In this document: piece after piece, positions 8,566 through 16,114 of the stretch
How the letters are laid out: the number at the start of each line of letters is the position of its first letter
Numbering within the stretch: position 1 is the stretch's first letter
Origin: Oscillospiraceae bacterium
GTDB lineage: Bacteria; Bacillota; Clostridia; Oscillospirales; CAG-382
Assembly (NCBI GenBank): GCA_015064955.1
Contig: SVRD01000009.1
Location: 1 to 64,000, forward strand
Reading direction: 5' to 3'
DNA: 64,000 nucleotides
Notes under the pieces: model-generated
What the model was told of the DNA's origin: nothing
Database searches by the model: none
Seen by the model: only the letters and a program-made list of their open reading frames with translations
Translations under genes and position numbers: made by a program

Positions 8566-8829
8566 TTATAATTCTTCGTTTTTTGAAATAATCAGTTCAA
8601 CAGAACTATCTTCGAGCGAGTTGAATTCGTCCAAATGAAAATGAGAACCGTTTGGAACTTCTTCTTGCGCCAACAATAACAAATGGCGTGCCAAGGACAA
8701 AAGACCATCGCGATTCGCTTCTATGGTAATCGAATCGTATGGTGTTGATGTTTTAATTCTAAAATTATCATCCCATACAAGTTCGATAGCGCCATCGTAT
8801 TCGGGAATATTGATTTTAATTTCTTTCAT
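8566..8829 (-). CDS. Small acidic protein resembling Imm32 immunity proteins
   Basis: This 87-residue acidic protein has the pattern of the Imm32 family: an N-terminal beta strand pair with ELVWDD, a helix GLLSLARHLLLLAQE, and the segment PNGSHFHLDEFNSLE followed by VELIISK. Imm32 proteins are predicted antidotes of polymorphic toxins, but many are found alone, as here. No toxin gene lies next to it, and the flanking DNA holds a broken gene and small repeat elements, which fits an accessory spot. The family match is from memory of the pattern and is of moderate certainty. Confidence 0.6.
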   Translation of the reverse strand: MKEIKINIPEYDGAIELVWDDNFRIKTSTPYDSITIEANRDGLLSLARHLLLLAQEEVPNGSHFHLDEFNSLEDSSVELIISKNEEL

Positions 8830-8950
8830 ATAATCACCGCCTTTGATTTTTTATAACACAATCAGTCCAAAAAGTCAATTGGCGCAGTATAAATCTTCTC
8901 AAATTACAGATAATAACAACACAATTTGTAATTTAAGGAGAAATTTATAT

Positions 8951-9481
8951 ATGAAAGCAACAGGAATTGTACGCCGTATAGACGATTTGGGCAGGGTGGT
9001 AATACCCAAAGAAATCCGCCGAACAATGCGAATCAGAGAGGGCGATCCGCTCGAAATATACACTGAAAACGACGGAAGCGTGGTGTTCCGAAAGTATTCG
9101 CCGATTGGCGAATTGAGTCGTGTTTCGGCGGAATATGCCGAGGCGATCAACCGAACGAGCGGGATACCGATAGCGATCTGCGACCGCGACAACGTTATTG
9201 CAGTGGCGGGTGTTTCACGAAAGGATTATCTTGAAAAGCCGATTTCAAACGGACTTTCGGGCGTTTTGACGAGCCGAAAAAGCTATTCGGCAGAGAAGGG
9301 GACAAGCCTCACCGTGACAGACAACGGAAGCGAGATAAGCTATCTTTCACCGATAGTGAGCGACGGAAGCGTTATCGGCGCCGTTATGTCGCTGAAGCGC
9401 GACGGTCAGCAATCGGACGGAAGCGAGAAAAAGCTTGTCGACGCGGGCGCATACTTTATGTCCTCGCAAACGGAAATATAA
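8951..9481 (+). CDS. spoVT: SpoVT-like AbrB-family transcription regulator
   Basis: The 176-residue protein starts with an AbrB swapped-hairpin DNA-binding domain (MKATGIVRRIDDLGRVVIPKE, about 1-50) and continues into a GAF-like ligand domain (about 60-170), the architecture of SpoVT, a forespore regulator acting under sigma G. The start is set by AAGGAGAAA at 8934-8942, with the ATG at 8951; longer in-frame starts upstream lack a ribosome binding site. A second, broken copy of the leader and first codons lies about 680 bp upstream, so the gene was duplicated locally. Orthology to spoVT is likely but other SpoVT-like paralogues exist in Clostridia. Confidence 0.88.
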   Translation: MKATGIVRRIDDLGRVVIPKEIRRTMRIREGDPLEIYTENDGSVVFRKYSPIGELSRVSAEYAEAINRTSGIPIAICDRDNVIAVAGVSRKDYLEKPISNGLSGVLTSRKSYSAEKGTSLTVTDNGSEISYLSPIVSDGSVIGAVMSLKRDGQQSDGSEKKLVDAGAYFMSSQTEI

Positions 9482-9487
9482 GAAAAA

Positions 9488-9521
9488 GAGGCACACTCTG
9501 TAAAGAAGTGTGCCTCGGTCT
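9488..9521. terminator. Terminator between spoVT-like gene and lipoprotein gene
   Basis: GAGGCACAC (9488-9496) and GTGTGCCTC (9508-9516) form a perfect stem. A T-run follows on the minus strand (CTTTTTCTT) and a weaker one on the plus strand, so it can serve both convergent genes. Confidence 0.85.
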
Positions 9522-9536
9522 TATTACTTTTGGCAG

Positions 9537-10019
9537 TTAATTAGCATTTGAAACCGAATCTTCGCGGAGCCCGTTTGACGTGTCGGAATCTTCCGGCTGC
9601 TCAAAAAGCGAAAAGAGCAGGTCATTGAGATTTGCGGTGTCGTAATCGCTCAACTGCTTTGATTTCCCCTCCCAAATAATTGTACCGCATTCCGAGTGAT
9701 ATTCAAAAACCGTGTCGGGAAAGCGAACGGTGAAATCGCAAACACAGTCGGGAATTTCTTCGCTCCAACCGCCCGAAAACAACAAGCTCTTGATCGGGTA
9801 TTCGAACATATTGTCAAGATAATGCCCGATTCCGTCGAAGGTTACATAGATGTTTGTGGATTTTTCGGAGCTCGTTTCAGAAACGTCGCATATTTCCGAC
9901 AGCGTGCTTTCGCCTTCTGCGGTGGCGGAAGTGTTTTGCGATTGCTCGATATCTGCTTGCATAGTGCAGGCGGATAACAAAAGCGATAAGACTAAAAATA
10001 TAAAAAACGATTTTTTCAT
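9537..10019 (-). CDS. Small lipoprotein of unknown function
   Basis: The 160-residue product has a lipoprotein signal peptide with lipobox LLSAC, a Ser/Thr/Glu-rich linker and a compact domain of about 90 residues that I do not recognise. The start at 10019 is fixed by AAGGAGGG seven bases upstream; the longer frame to 10064 has none. It is expected on the outer face of the membrane. The intergenic region behind it carries a direct-repeat site at 10090-10119 that is better placed for the divergent GNAT gene. Confidence 0.75.
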   Translation of the reverse strand: MKKSFFIFLVLSLLLSACTMQADIEQSQNTSATAEGESTLSEICDVSETSSEKSTNIYVTFDGIGHYLDNMFEYPIKSLLFSGGWSEEIPDCVCDFTVRFPDTVFEYHSECGTIIWEGKSKQLSDYDTANLNDLLFSLFEQPEDSDTSNGLREDSVSNAN

Positions 10020-10089
10020 AAAGCCCTCCTTAATGTCTGCTTTTTTCTGATGCAAGTCTAACACAAGATTTGCCGCGGTTTGTGAATGT

Positions 10090-10119
10090 GGTGCGGTTTG
10101 GGCGTTTTTTGGTGCGGCG
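10090..10119 (+). promoter_or_regulatory. 9-bp direct repeat with 12-bp gap (candidate LytTR operator)
   Basis: GGTGCGGTT (10090-10098) and GGTGCGGCG (10111-10119) are separated by exactly 12 bp and end 1 bp before the -35 of the GNAT promoter. Two 9-bp direct repeats 21-22 bp apart is the known layout of LytTR-domain binding sites. The same repeat with the same spacing recurs at 12417-12446 in front of the LytTR regulator gene. Confidence 0.6.
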
Positions 10120-10120
10120 C

Positions 10121-10148
10121 TTGCTTTCTTTGCTGATTTATGTATAAT
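10121..10148 (+). promoter_or_regulatory. Promoter of the GNAT gene
   Basis: TTGCTT (10121-10126), a 16-bp spacer and a perfect TATAAT (10143-10148) lie 35 bp upstream of the start codon and directly downstream of the direct-repeat site. Confidence 0.7.
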
Positions 10149-10182
10149 AAATCAAAAAGAAACACCGAAAGGCTATGAGAAT

Positions 10183-10704
10183 ATGAATATAAGAAAAGCG
10201 ACGCTTGACGAATTTTTGTCTGTGCGCGCGTTTTATCACGAAATGACCGATTGGCTCGAAACGGCGCCATACGGCCCGGGCTGGAAAAAGGATATCTACC
10301 CCTCGCCCGAGGATTTAATAGAGGCGCTCACACTTGGCGAGCTTTGGGTTTGCGATTATGACGGCGGTTATATCGCCTCGATGATAGTCAATTCGCGTTC
10401 TCAAGAGGAATACAGTCGGGTAAAATGGGAAATTGACGCAAGTCAAGACGAGGTGCTTTTGATACACGCGCTCGGTGTTATGCCGCAATATCACGGCAAG
10501 GGCATCGCCTCCGAAATGGTGAAGCACGCGATAACGCTTGCGAAAGCGCAAAATAAAAAAGCTATGCGGCTCGACGTGCTCGCAGGAAATCTGCCCGCCG
10601 AAAAGCTTTACCCGAAATTCGATTTTAAGCTTATCGACACCCTCGAAATGTTTTATGAGGACACAGGACTGACACTTTATAAGCTTTATGAGCTTGCACT
10701 TTAA
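10183..10704 (+). CDS. GNAT family N-acetyltransferase
   Basis: This 173-residue protein has the GNAT fold: an N-terminal strand-helix region, then IHALGVMPQYHGKGIASEM, where QYHGKGIA is the acetyl-CoA pyrophosphate-binding motif A, followed by RLDVLAGN and a C-terminal LYKLYEL. It acetylates an unknown small molecule or protein amine in the cytoplasm. It has its own promoter, preceded by the same direct repeats found before the LytTR regulator gene, so I infer joint control by that regulator. The ribosome binding site is weak (GAAAGGCTATGAGAAT). Confidence 0.88.
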   Translation: MNIRKATLDEFLSVRAFYHEMTDWLETAPYGPGWKKDIYPSPEDLIEALTLGELWVCDYDGGYIASMIVNSRSQEEYSRVKWEIDASQDEVLLIHALGVMPQYHGKGIASEMVKHAITLAKAQNKKAMRLDVLAGNLPAEKLYPKFDFKLIDTLEMFYEDTGLTLYKLYELAL

Positions 10705-10706
10705 AT

Positions 10707-11105
10707 AAAAACACCCGACGGATAGCGTGTTATCCTTAACGGAGAACACGCAGTCAAATCCGTCTTCGACGGGTGAAACCCACCTCTGGTGGATGAAATC
10801 GCGTTTGCGATGAAATCCTGCTTCGCAGGGTTGTATTTAGACGGATTTGATTTCATCCGAGGACTTGTCCTTGGATTTCATCTGAACGAAGTGAAGATTT
10901 CATCGTTGCCGCGCAACGATTTCATTAAACCAACAGAAAAAGAGATAACATTTCGGCTACGAACCGATTTGTTATCTCTTTCTGTCGTTATAAGGGTTTG
11001 GGCTTAGCCCATATTTGCGTTTGACTAGTCAAATGCGATGCTTGCACTTTGCTCAAAGTATAAATTCTCCGATAAGAACAACGCCCTATCACGTCGGGTA
11101 TTTTT
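10707..11105. mobile_element. ~400-bp structured element with imperfect terminal inverted repeats
   Basis: This gene-free stretch between two genes is bounded by imperfect inverted repeats of about 40 bp (10707-10746 and 11065-11105; shared core AAAAAnACCCGACG, then GGAGAA). Inside are a 14-bp stem (10752-10765 with 10839-10852, one mismatch), three short hairpins (10817-10829, 10857-10874, 10903-10919), the word ATGAAATC or its complement GATTTCAT next to them at least five times, and a 16-18 bp stem (10933-10950 with 10970-10985). It could be a MITE, a nested pair of elements or a structured RNA. No ORF is credible. Confidence 0.65.
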
Positions 11106-11108
11106 GCG

Positions 11109-12071
11109 TCAATTTAAATAATGTATGGTTTGTGCATACAGAATTTCGGCACGGTTTTCGTCGAGATCGTATATGCTGATAAAGCTTTCGCGCCCGTTGT
11201 TAAACATAAAATAGGAGATTATTTCATATTCGCTGTCGGAATCGATATCGGCAAAGAAAAATTCGGCATTGACTTTTTCGGAGGAAATCGCCGCGTATTG
11301 AAACTTATCGATATATATGGTCTTGTCCGACGATTCGAGCACTATGTTTAGCGAATATAGCTCCTCCTGCTCGTTTTTCGTTTCGAGATAAAGCTTTTCG
11401 CTTTCACCGTCGCGGTTGAGATCGATAGTTATCTTGCCGTTTTCGATCGCTTCGGGGAATAAGAAAATGCTTTCTCCGCTCAGGCTTCCGATAAGAAAAC
11501 GGCTTTGCGGCTTTTTGTCGACTGTTATATCGTTTGTTATTAAATACAATGGCAACGCGTCCTCGTGGTATAAATAGCTTTTGCCGCTTATCGCTTCGGT
11601 CTTGCTTCCGAAAGAGTCGAAAAATTCAAACGGTTGGTCGGGCTCGACCGCGTTTGTCTCGACAGCCTCGCCGTAGATGTCGCAAAGCGAATACAAATGC
11701 TTTCCGTTATATATGAATTCCTCGGGCGAGTGAAAGCCGTCCTTGTTCACACCGCCGATGAAAACAGGATCCTTAAAGGCTCTGTCCTCGGTATCCCAAA
11801 AAAGAATCGGCGACGAGACGATGCTTTGCGGTGTTTGATAGATTTCCTCGGGCTTTGAAGATTCGTCCGATTCCTCGCTCACCTCTTCCGAAACGAAATG
11901 CTCGCTTTGCTCGGGAACGGCTGATATGATTTCCGACGATTCGGCAGTCTGCACGCTTTCAAAGGATTCCGAGCTTGTTTCGCTCTCTGCAACAGAAATA
12001 TCGGGTTCTGCTTCACCGCATGCGGATAAAATTAATACAACAAGTATCGCTATGCTTATGATACGCTTCAT
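11109..12071 (-). CDS. Lipoprotein with FG-GAP/VCBS-like repeats
   Basis: The 320-residue product has a lipobox (LILSAC), a long Ser/Glu/Val-rich linker to about residue 90, and a C-terminal region with two acidic loops, DLNRDGESE and DIDSDSEYE, like the calcium loops of VCBS/FG-GAP beta-propeller repeats. It would be anchored on the outer membrane face. Function is not recognised. The start at 12071 follows AGAGGTGATTGT; the longer frame to 12092 is unlikely. It ends at the edge of the 400-bp structured element, and the XRE regulator lies 46 bp upstream on the same strand, so the two may be co-transcribed. Confidence 0.75.
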   Translation of the reverse strand: MKRIISIAILVVLILSACGEAEPDISVAESETSSESFESVQTAESSEIISAVPEQSEHFVSEEVSEESDESSKPEEIYQTPQSIVSSPILFWDTEDRAFKDPVFIGGVNKDGFHSPEEFIYNGKHLYSLCDIYGEAVETNAVEPDQPFEFFDSFGSKTEAISGKSYLYHEDALPLYLITNDITVDKKPQSRFLIGSLSGESIFLFPEAIENGKITIDLNRDGESEKLYLETKNEQEELYSLNIVLESSDKTIYIDKFQYAAISSEKVNAEFFFADIDSDSEYEIISYFMFNNGRESFISIYDLDENRAEILYAQTIHYLN

Positions 12072-12117
12072 ACAATCACCTCTTTCATTCATATAGACGA
12101 AGAAATGCCTTTATTTG

Positions 12118-12327
12118 TCACACTATATTTGAAATTCCGAAAAGAATGTCCATACTTACCCCAAAGCATTCGGCAATTCTCGGGAGCATAGTTATATCGG
12201 GGTAGCCTTGACTGCGCTCCCACTTGCTTACCGCCTGCGGAGTTACACGGAGAATGCGTGCAAAATCCGATTGTGTCAGTCCGTTTTTCTTTCGCAGCTG
12301 CTTGATTATATTTCCCATATCCGCCAT
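12118..12327 (-). CDS. XRE-family helix-turn-helix regulator
   Basis: This 69-residue protein is almost only a Cro/CI-type helix-turn-helix domain: IIKQLRKKNGLTQSDFARIL, then VTPQAVSKWERSQGYPDITML and a C-terminal helix with FGVSMDILFG. The start at 12327 is set by AAAGGAGAG seven bases upstream. It is divergent from the LytTR response regulator, with the direct-repeat site at 12417-12446 in the gap between them. It probably regulates itself or the lipoprotein downstream. Confidence 0.88.
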   Translation of the reverse strand: MADMGNIIKQLRKKNGLTQSDFARILRVTPQAVSKWERSQGYPDITMLPRIAECFGVSMDILFGISNIV

Positions 12328-12416
12328 ACCGTTCTCTCCTTTAACCGTTTTAAAACCGCGCACACTCTTATAGTCGCAGTAATGATAATTCGGTTAGCAG
12401 TTATTTTGCGGTTTTT

Positions 12417-12446
12417 GGTGCGGATCGTATGTTTTTTGGTGCGGAT
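12417..12446 (+). promoter_or_regulatory. 9-bp direct repeat with 12-bp gap (candidate LytTR operator)
   Basis: GGTGCGGAT occurs at 12417-12425 and again at 12438-12446, separated by 12 bp; both copies are preceded by a T-tract. The site ends 4 bp upstream of the -35 of the two-component operon. The spacing equals that at 10090-10119, which points to one regulator binding both. Confidence 0.65.
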
Positions 12447-12450
12447 TTGT

Positions 12451-12479
12451 TTGCAATATCGTATTGTGTGTGGTAAAAT
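12451..12479 (+). promoter_or_regulatory. Promoter of the two-component operon
   Basis: TTGCAA (12451-12456), a 17-bp spacer and TAAAAT (12474-12479) lie 17 bp before the response regulator's start codon and directly after the direct-repeat site. Confidence 0.65.
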
Positions 12480-12496
12480 TATATCGAGGTGAGAAG

Positions 12497-13234
12497 ATGA
12501 GAATAGTTGTTTGTGACGACAATCTTGAGTTCGGTAACGAATTAAAGAAATATATACACGATTCGGTCGTTGCTTCGAGTATCTACGACGACAGCTTCGT
12601 TCTTGAATATATACCGCAATCGAAAAAGCTTATATCATATCTTTCCGAGCACGATGTGGACATTCTCTTTCTCGATATTCTGATGCCCGAGCTCGACGGA
12701 TTCGCGGTTGCGCAGTATATAAACGACAATAATCTCTCTACTGTGATAATTTTCGTCTCGAGCTTTGAAAATAACGTGTTTTATTCACTCCGTTATAAGC
12801 CTTTCCGCTTTATCCGCAAGGAAAAATACAAGGAGGAGGTAGATGAGGCGCTGAAGTCCGCATACATCGAACTGAAGGCGAAGAACCGCTATATTATGAT
12901 CGCCAAACACAGCGAGGTGATTCCCATTCGTATATCGCGGATAATCTATGCTGAAAAGGAAAAACGCTCTAATTATATGAGTATTTATACCGTCGACGGC
13001 GTTTACAGATATCGAGGCACTCTTTTGGATTTTGAATCCGAGGTGGTCGGAAGTCATTTTGTCAAAGCTTCGCAAAACGCTTATATGAATATGGAGCAGA
13101 TCATTAACATCAAGGACGGATGTATTTATTTAAAGGGCGGGTATGAGTATTATATCGCCAAAAAGTACCAAAACGAAGTAATACAGGAATTTTTCAGATT
13201 TATGCGTGAGGATAAAAATGGAACTGTTAACTGA
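12497..13234 (+). CDS. LytTR-family response regulator (AgrA-like)
   Basis: The 245-residue protein has a receiver domain (about 1-125) with the acidic pair D7-D8 and phospho-acceptor D60 in LFLDILMP, and a C-terminal LytTR DNA-binding domain (about 140-240; IIYAEKEKRSN, FVKASQNAYMNMEQI). This is the AgrA/ComE/VirR layout. The start at 12497 follows GAGGTGAGAAG. It overlaps the downstream kinase gene by 17 bp, so they form one operon and one signalling pair. No agrB/agrD-type peptide genes are nearby. I infer that it binds the direct repeats at 12417-12446 (autoregulation) and 10090-10119. Confidence 0.92.
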   Translation: MRIVVCDDNLEFGNELKKYIHDSVVASSIYDDSFVLEYIPQSKKLISYLSEHDVDILFLDILMPELDGFAVAQYINDNNLSTVIIFVSSFENNVFYSLRYKPFRFIRKEKYKEEVDEALKSAYIELKAKNRYIMIAKHSEVIPIRISRIIYAEKEKRSNYMSIYTVDGVYRYRGTLLDFESEVVGSHFVKASQNAYMNMEQIINIKDGCIYLKGGYEYYIAKKYQNEVIQEFFRFMREDKNGTVN

Positions 13235-14498
13235 ATTGCTTGCGAACCTGTTCGATTCGGTGATCGGAGCGTATTTCGTATTAAAGCTCAATAAAGGAAA
13301 CGTACGGGAAAACAAGCTTTTTGTACCGGTTATCGCGCTTTGCTTCGCGGTTTCCACCGCGTTTTTGTTTATAAGCGTTTTTTCGCTTTTGCATACCGCT
13401 GTAATAACCGCAATATTGCTCGCCTATGCATTTTCGATAAAGACCCACACCGTGCTGTCTTCGATAATTTCGGTTGTGGTTTACGAGGTAACTCTTGCGC
13501 TGTCGTCCGCACTCGTATTCTTTGCAATCGGTAACGTATTGAAAATCGACGTTTCACTGATAGCGTCGGGATTCAGTATACCGAGATGCCTGCTTCTGTT
13601 TTTGTGCAAGGTGATTATCGCGGCTGTTCTGCTGGCAGTCATACGCTTTTATTCGCCGGGCAGACGCTTCAAGCCGATTGATTTTGTATTGTATCTCGTT
13701 TCTCCGTTGATGGCGATCTTTACGGTTTCGCTTTTCTTCGTGTTGAGCCTTAATGAGAATCTGGAGGGTTATTACGGATTGCTGTTTGCTTTGTCGCTCG
13801 GTATGGTCGGTGTAAACGCATTGAGCCTGCTGCTGTTCGCAAGACATAATAAAAGCGAGGACGAAAAGCACGAGATGCAGATCGTTTTGCAGCTGCGCGA
13901 GGCAGAGCTCCGACGCCACACCGATTCGCAAAAGATCTATGAATCGGTGCGTATATTGCGCCACGATTTAAAGGAACAGATAATGTTTGCGAAAAAGCTG
14001 TTTGAAAAGGGCGAATTCGCGGCGGCAGAGGACCATATCGCAAGGGTTGAAAATATGGTGAACGATAATTCGGCGGTGGTAAATACCGGAAACGGTATAA
14101 TCGACAGCATTTTGTATTCCAAAACGTCTATGAATCCCGATATACGTTTTATCGTAAGCGGTTCTGTGTGCGATTTGAATTCGATCGGAGATATCGAGCT
14201 GGTATCACTTTTTATGAATATGCTTGACAACGCGATAGAGGCAACGAGTGCAAGCAACGAAAAAATCATCGAGCTGTCATTTTCCTATATCGGTGGATTT
14301 CAGAATATTTCCTGCAAGAATCCGATAATCCGCTCCGCGCTTTCGGAAAATCCCGAGCTGAATACGACAAAGTCCGACAAAACGCTCCACGGATACGGGA
14401 TAAAAAGTATGAAAAAGGCAGTTGAATCGGCAAACGGATTGATAGAGTTCTATGAAGAGGACAATTATTTTATCTGCCACGTGGCAATTCCGGTATAG
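13218..14498 (+). CDS. GHKL sensor histidine kinase (AgrC-like)
   Basis: The 426-residue protein has about six membrane helices (residues 1-200), a coiled coil, and a cytoplasmic kinase core: the phospho-acceptor H249 in RILRHDLKEQ, the N box with N338 in MLDNAIEA, and the G box GYGIKSMKK near 395. It lacks extracellular PAS or Cache domains, like AgrC kinases that sense peptides through the membrane part. It should phosphorylate the LytTR regulator encoded just upstream. The ATG at 13218 is preferred to a GTG at 13206 because GAGG lies 6 bases before the ATG. The ligand is unknown. Confidence 0.92.
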   Translation: MELLTELLANLFDSVIGAYFVLKLNKGNVRENKLFVPVIALCFAVSTAFLFISVFSLLHTAVITAILLAYAFSIKTHTVLSSIISVVVYEVTLALSSALVFFAIGNVLKIDVSLIASGFSIPRCLLLFLCKVIIAAVLLAVIRFYSPGRRFKPIDFVLYLVSPLMAIFTVSLFFVLSLNENLEGYYGLLFALSLGMVGVNALSLLLFARHNKSEDEKHEMQIVLQLREAELRRHTDSQKIYESVRILRHDLKEQIMFAKKLFEKGEFAAAEDHIARVENMVNDNSAVVNTGNGIIDSILYSKTSMNPDIRFIVSGSVCDLNSIGDIELVSLFMNMLDNAIEATSASNEKIIELSFSYIGGFQNISCKNPIIRSALSENPELNTTKSDKTLHGYGIKSMKKAVESANGLIEFYEEDNYFICHVAIPV

Positions 14499-14499
14499 A

Positions 14500-14526
14500 A
14501 AAAGGGCTCGCGAAGAGCCCTTTTGT
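14500..14526. terminator. Bidirectional terminator
   Basis: AAAAGGGCTC and GAGCCCTTTT flank a 5-base loop between the kinase gene and the convergent exporter gene. Confidence 0.88.
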
Positions 14527-14527
14527 A

Positions 14528-15427
14528 TTATATCAAATTCGTTATAAGCTGAACGATTATACCCGATACCGCGCCGATAAAATAGAGCAGGGCAACGGTT
14601 GCGATATTTGACTTGAGTCCGCGGTTTACACGGAACAAAACGAGAAGACCGACACCTGCGCTCGTGCAAAGTCCGGCGATAACCGAGCCGAGACTTACCG
14701 CACCGTCGATAAACAGCTCCGCAAGTATAACAGAGGGGGCGCAGTTGGGGATAAGACCGATAAGCGCGGTGAGAAGCGGTTGGAAAATGCTGTTTGTGAG
14801 CATGATTTCTTGCAATCTCGCTTCACCGATAAGCTCGATAATATAGGTGACCGCGAAGTTGGCGAGAAAGAGGAAAAGAAATACCGATATCGTACGCTTT
14901 GCGGTGCATTTGACAATAGCGCGCCAATCGGTATGCGAGCAACAGTGCTCTTCGCCGATAAGCTCCTCGTCCTCACAGCTGTCTTCGTGGTGGTGGCAAT
15001 GGTGGCAATCGGAGTTTCCGACAGCCTTCTTGCGCAATATCAGGTCGATAGTATAACCTGCGAGCACTGCGATGACGAACTTGATGCCCATAACCAAAAG
15101 AATATCGAGTATCCGTTCGGGCTTTGTGAGCATAACGAGAAGTGCTTCGTCGGAGGTCGAAAGATATATCGCAATAAGCGTGCCCAGTGTTATAAAACGC
15201 TTTGCGTAGAAGTTCGAGCCGATAACCGAAAAACCGCATTGAGGTATAAGACCGAGCAAAGCGCCCGAAAGCGGGCCCGCCTTGTCGGCTTTTTTTATCA
15301 TTTCGGAGCTTTTTGTCTCGAGCTGCTTTTCTGCATATTCGAGTATAAGAAATGCAATTATCAAAAAGGGAAGCATTTTCAGCGTGTCGAGTGCGCCGTG
15401 CTCCAGAGCGTGAAGTAATTCGTGCAT
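14528..15427 (-). CDS. ArsP_2-type putative metal/arsenical exporter (DUF2899)
   Basis: This 299-residue membrane protein has two homologous halves with the motifs GLIPQCGFSV and GLIPNCAPSV, and about 8-10 membrane helices. The central cytoplasmic loop is rich in metal-binding residues (CHHCHHHEDSC, then EEHCCSH). This fits the ArsP_2/DUF2899 group of putative heavy-metal or organoarsenical permeases. Efflux is a family prediction; the substrate is unknown. It has its own promoter just after the upstream membrane-protein gene, with a palindrome between -35 and -10. The start codon follows AAGGAATAACAACAG. Confidence 0.82.
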   Translation of the reverse strand: MHELLHALEHGALDTLKMLPFLIIAFLILEYAEKQLETKSSEMIKKADKAGPLSGALLGLIPQCGFSVIGSNFYAKRFITLGTLIAIYLSTSDEALLVMLTKPERILDILLVMGIKFVIAVLAGYTIDLILRKKAVGNSDCHHCHHHEDSCEDEELIGEEHCCSHTDWRAIVKCTAKRTISVFLFLFLANFAVTYIIELIGEARLQEIMLTNSIFQPLLTALIGLIPNCAPSVILAELFIDGAVSLGSVIAGLCTSAGVGLLVLFRVNRGLKSNIATVALLYFIGAVSGIIVQLITNLI

Positions 15428-15461
15428 CTGTTGTTATTCCTTAAATGTATGTATAAAATTA

Positions 15462-15489
15462 ATTATACCTCCGGCGGAGCTTTTGTCAA
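15462..15489 (-). promoter_or_regulatory. Promoter of the ArsP_2-type gene with palindrome in the spacer
   Basis: On the minus strand TTGACA (15484-15489) and TATAAT (15462-15467) are 16 bp apart, and the spacer contains the 11-bp palindrome CTCCGCCGGAG (15469-15479). A repressor such as a metal sensor could bind there. Confidence 0.7.
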
Positions 15490-15492
15490 GCG

Positions 15493-16005
15493 TTAATTTT
15501 TCCGCTTGAGCCCCAGAGCAACGCAAAGAAGCGCGCCCATTATCAGCAAAACCGAAAGCTCGGGAAGACAGCCGTTTATATCGGCACCGAGAATGATTTC
15601 GATAATATCCTGAACGACATGCTCGCCAAGCGGCAGAGCAAACGCGAGAACGAGCGGTATATTTGTCTTTATAACTCCTATAACAGTAAGACAATACAGC
15701 GACAGCACCAATAAATAAAGCACAATACAGAGAATGGTGTGCAAAAGCGAATCAAAGGTGAGCGCCTTGAAAATAAAGAACAAAACGCCCAATAATACCG
15801 CAACCGCACTTATCAAAAGATTGCGTAATGCGGCGGCAACGATAAAAATGAATATAGTTAAAAAGGGAAGTATTATCTGCGACAGGGTGAACCATATTCC
15901 GTAATCTCCCCCGAGATATGCAAAGCATCTGACGGCCGCGGCGCAAAGCATCAGTAACGCGGAAATAAGCGCAGACCTTTTTCCCCAAACGAAATATACT
16001 TTCAT
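15493..16005 (-). CDS. Polytopic membrane protein of unknown function
   Basis: The 170-residue protein is almost wholly hydrophobic, with five to six predicted membrane helices and a basic C-terminus (GLKRKN). I do not recognise the family. The start is secure: GGAGGACGGAA directly precedes the ATG at 16005. It lies upstream of and on the same strand as the ArsP_2-type exporter, which has its own promoter, so a functional link is uncertain. Confidence 0.75.
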   Translation of the reverse strand: MKVYFVWGKRSALISALLMLCAAAVRCFAYLGGDYGIWFTLSQIILPFLTIFIFIVAAALRNLLISAVAVLLGVLFFIFKALTFDSLLHTILCIVLYLLVLSLYCLTVIGVIKTNIPLVLAFALPLGEHVVQDIIEIILGADINGCLPELSVLLIMGALLCVALGLKRKN

Positions 16006-16064
16006 TTCCGTCCTCCGTTTTATTTACCGAATGAATTGTAGCATATTTGTTTGCCTTTCGCAAC

Positions 16065-16093
16065 TTGAAAAATAAATAATTATGATTTATAAT
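16065..16093 (+). promoter_or_regulatory. Promoter of the Sir2 gene
   Basis: TTGAAA (16065-16070), a 17-bp spacer and a perfect TATAAT (16088-16093) lie 21 bp upstream of the start codon. Confidence 0.75.
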
Positions 16094-16114
16094 ATATCCA
16101 AAGGAGGCTTGACT

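Noticed and set aside
8843..8950. 36-codon extension of the spoVT-like protein
   Set aside because: AbrB domains begin at MKATG, and the ribosome binding site lies at 8934-8942 inside the extension.
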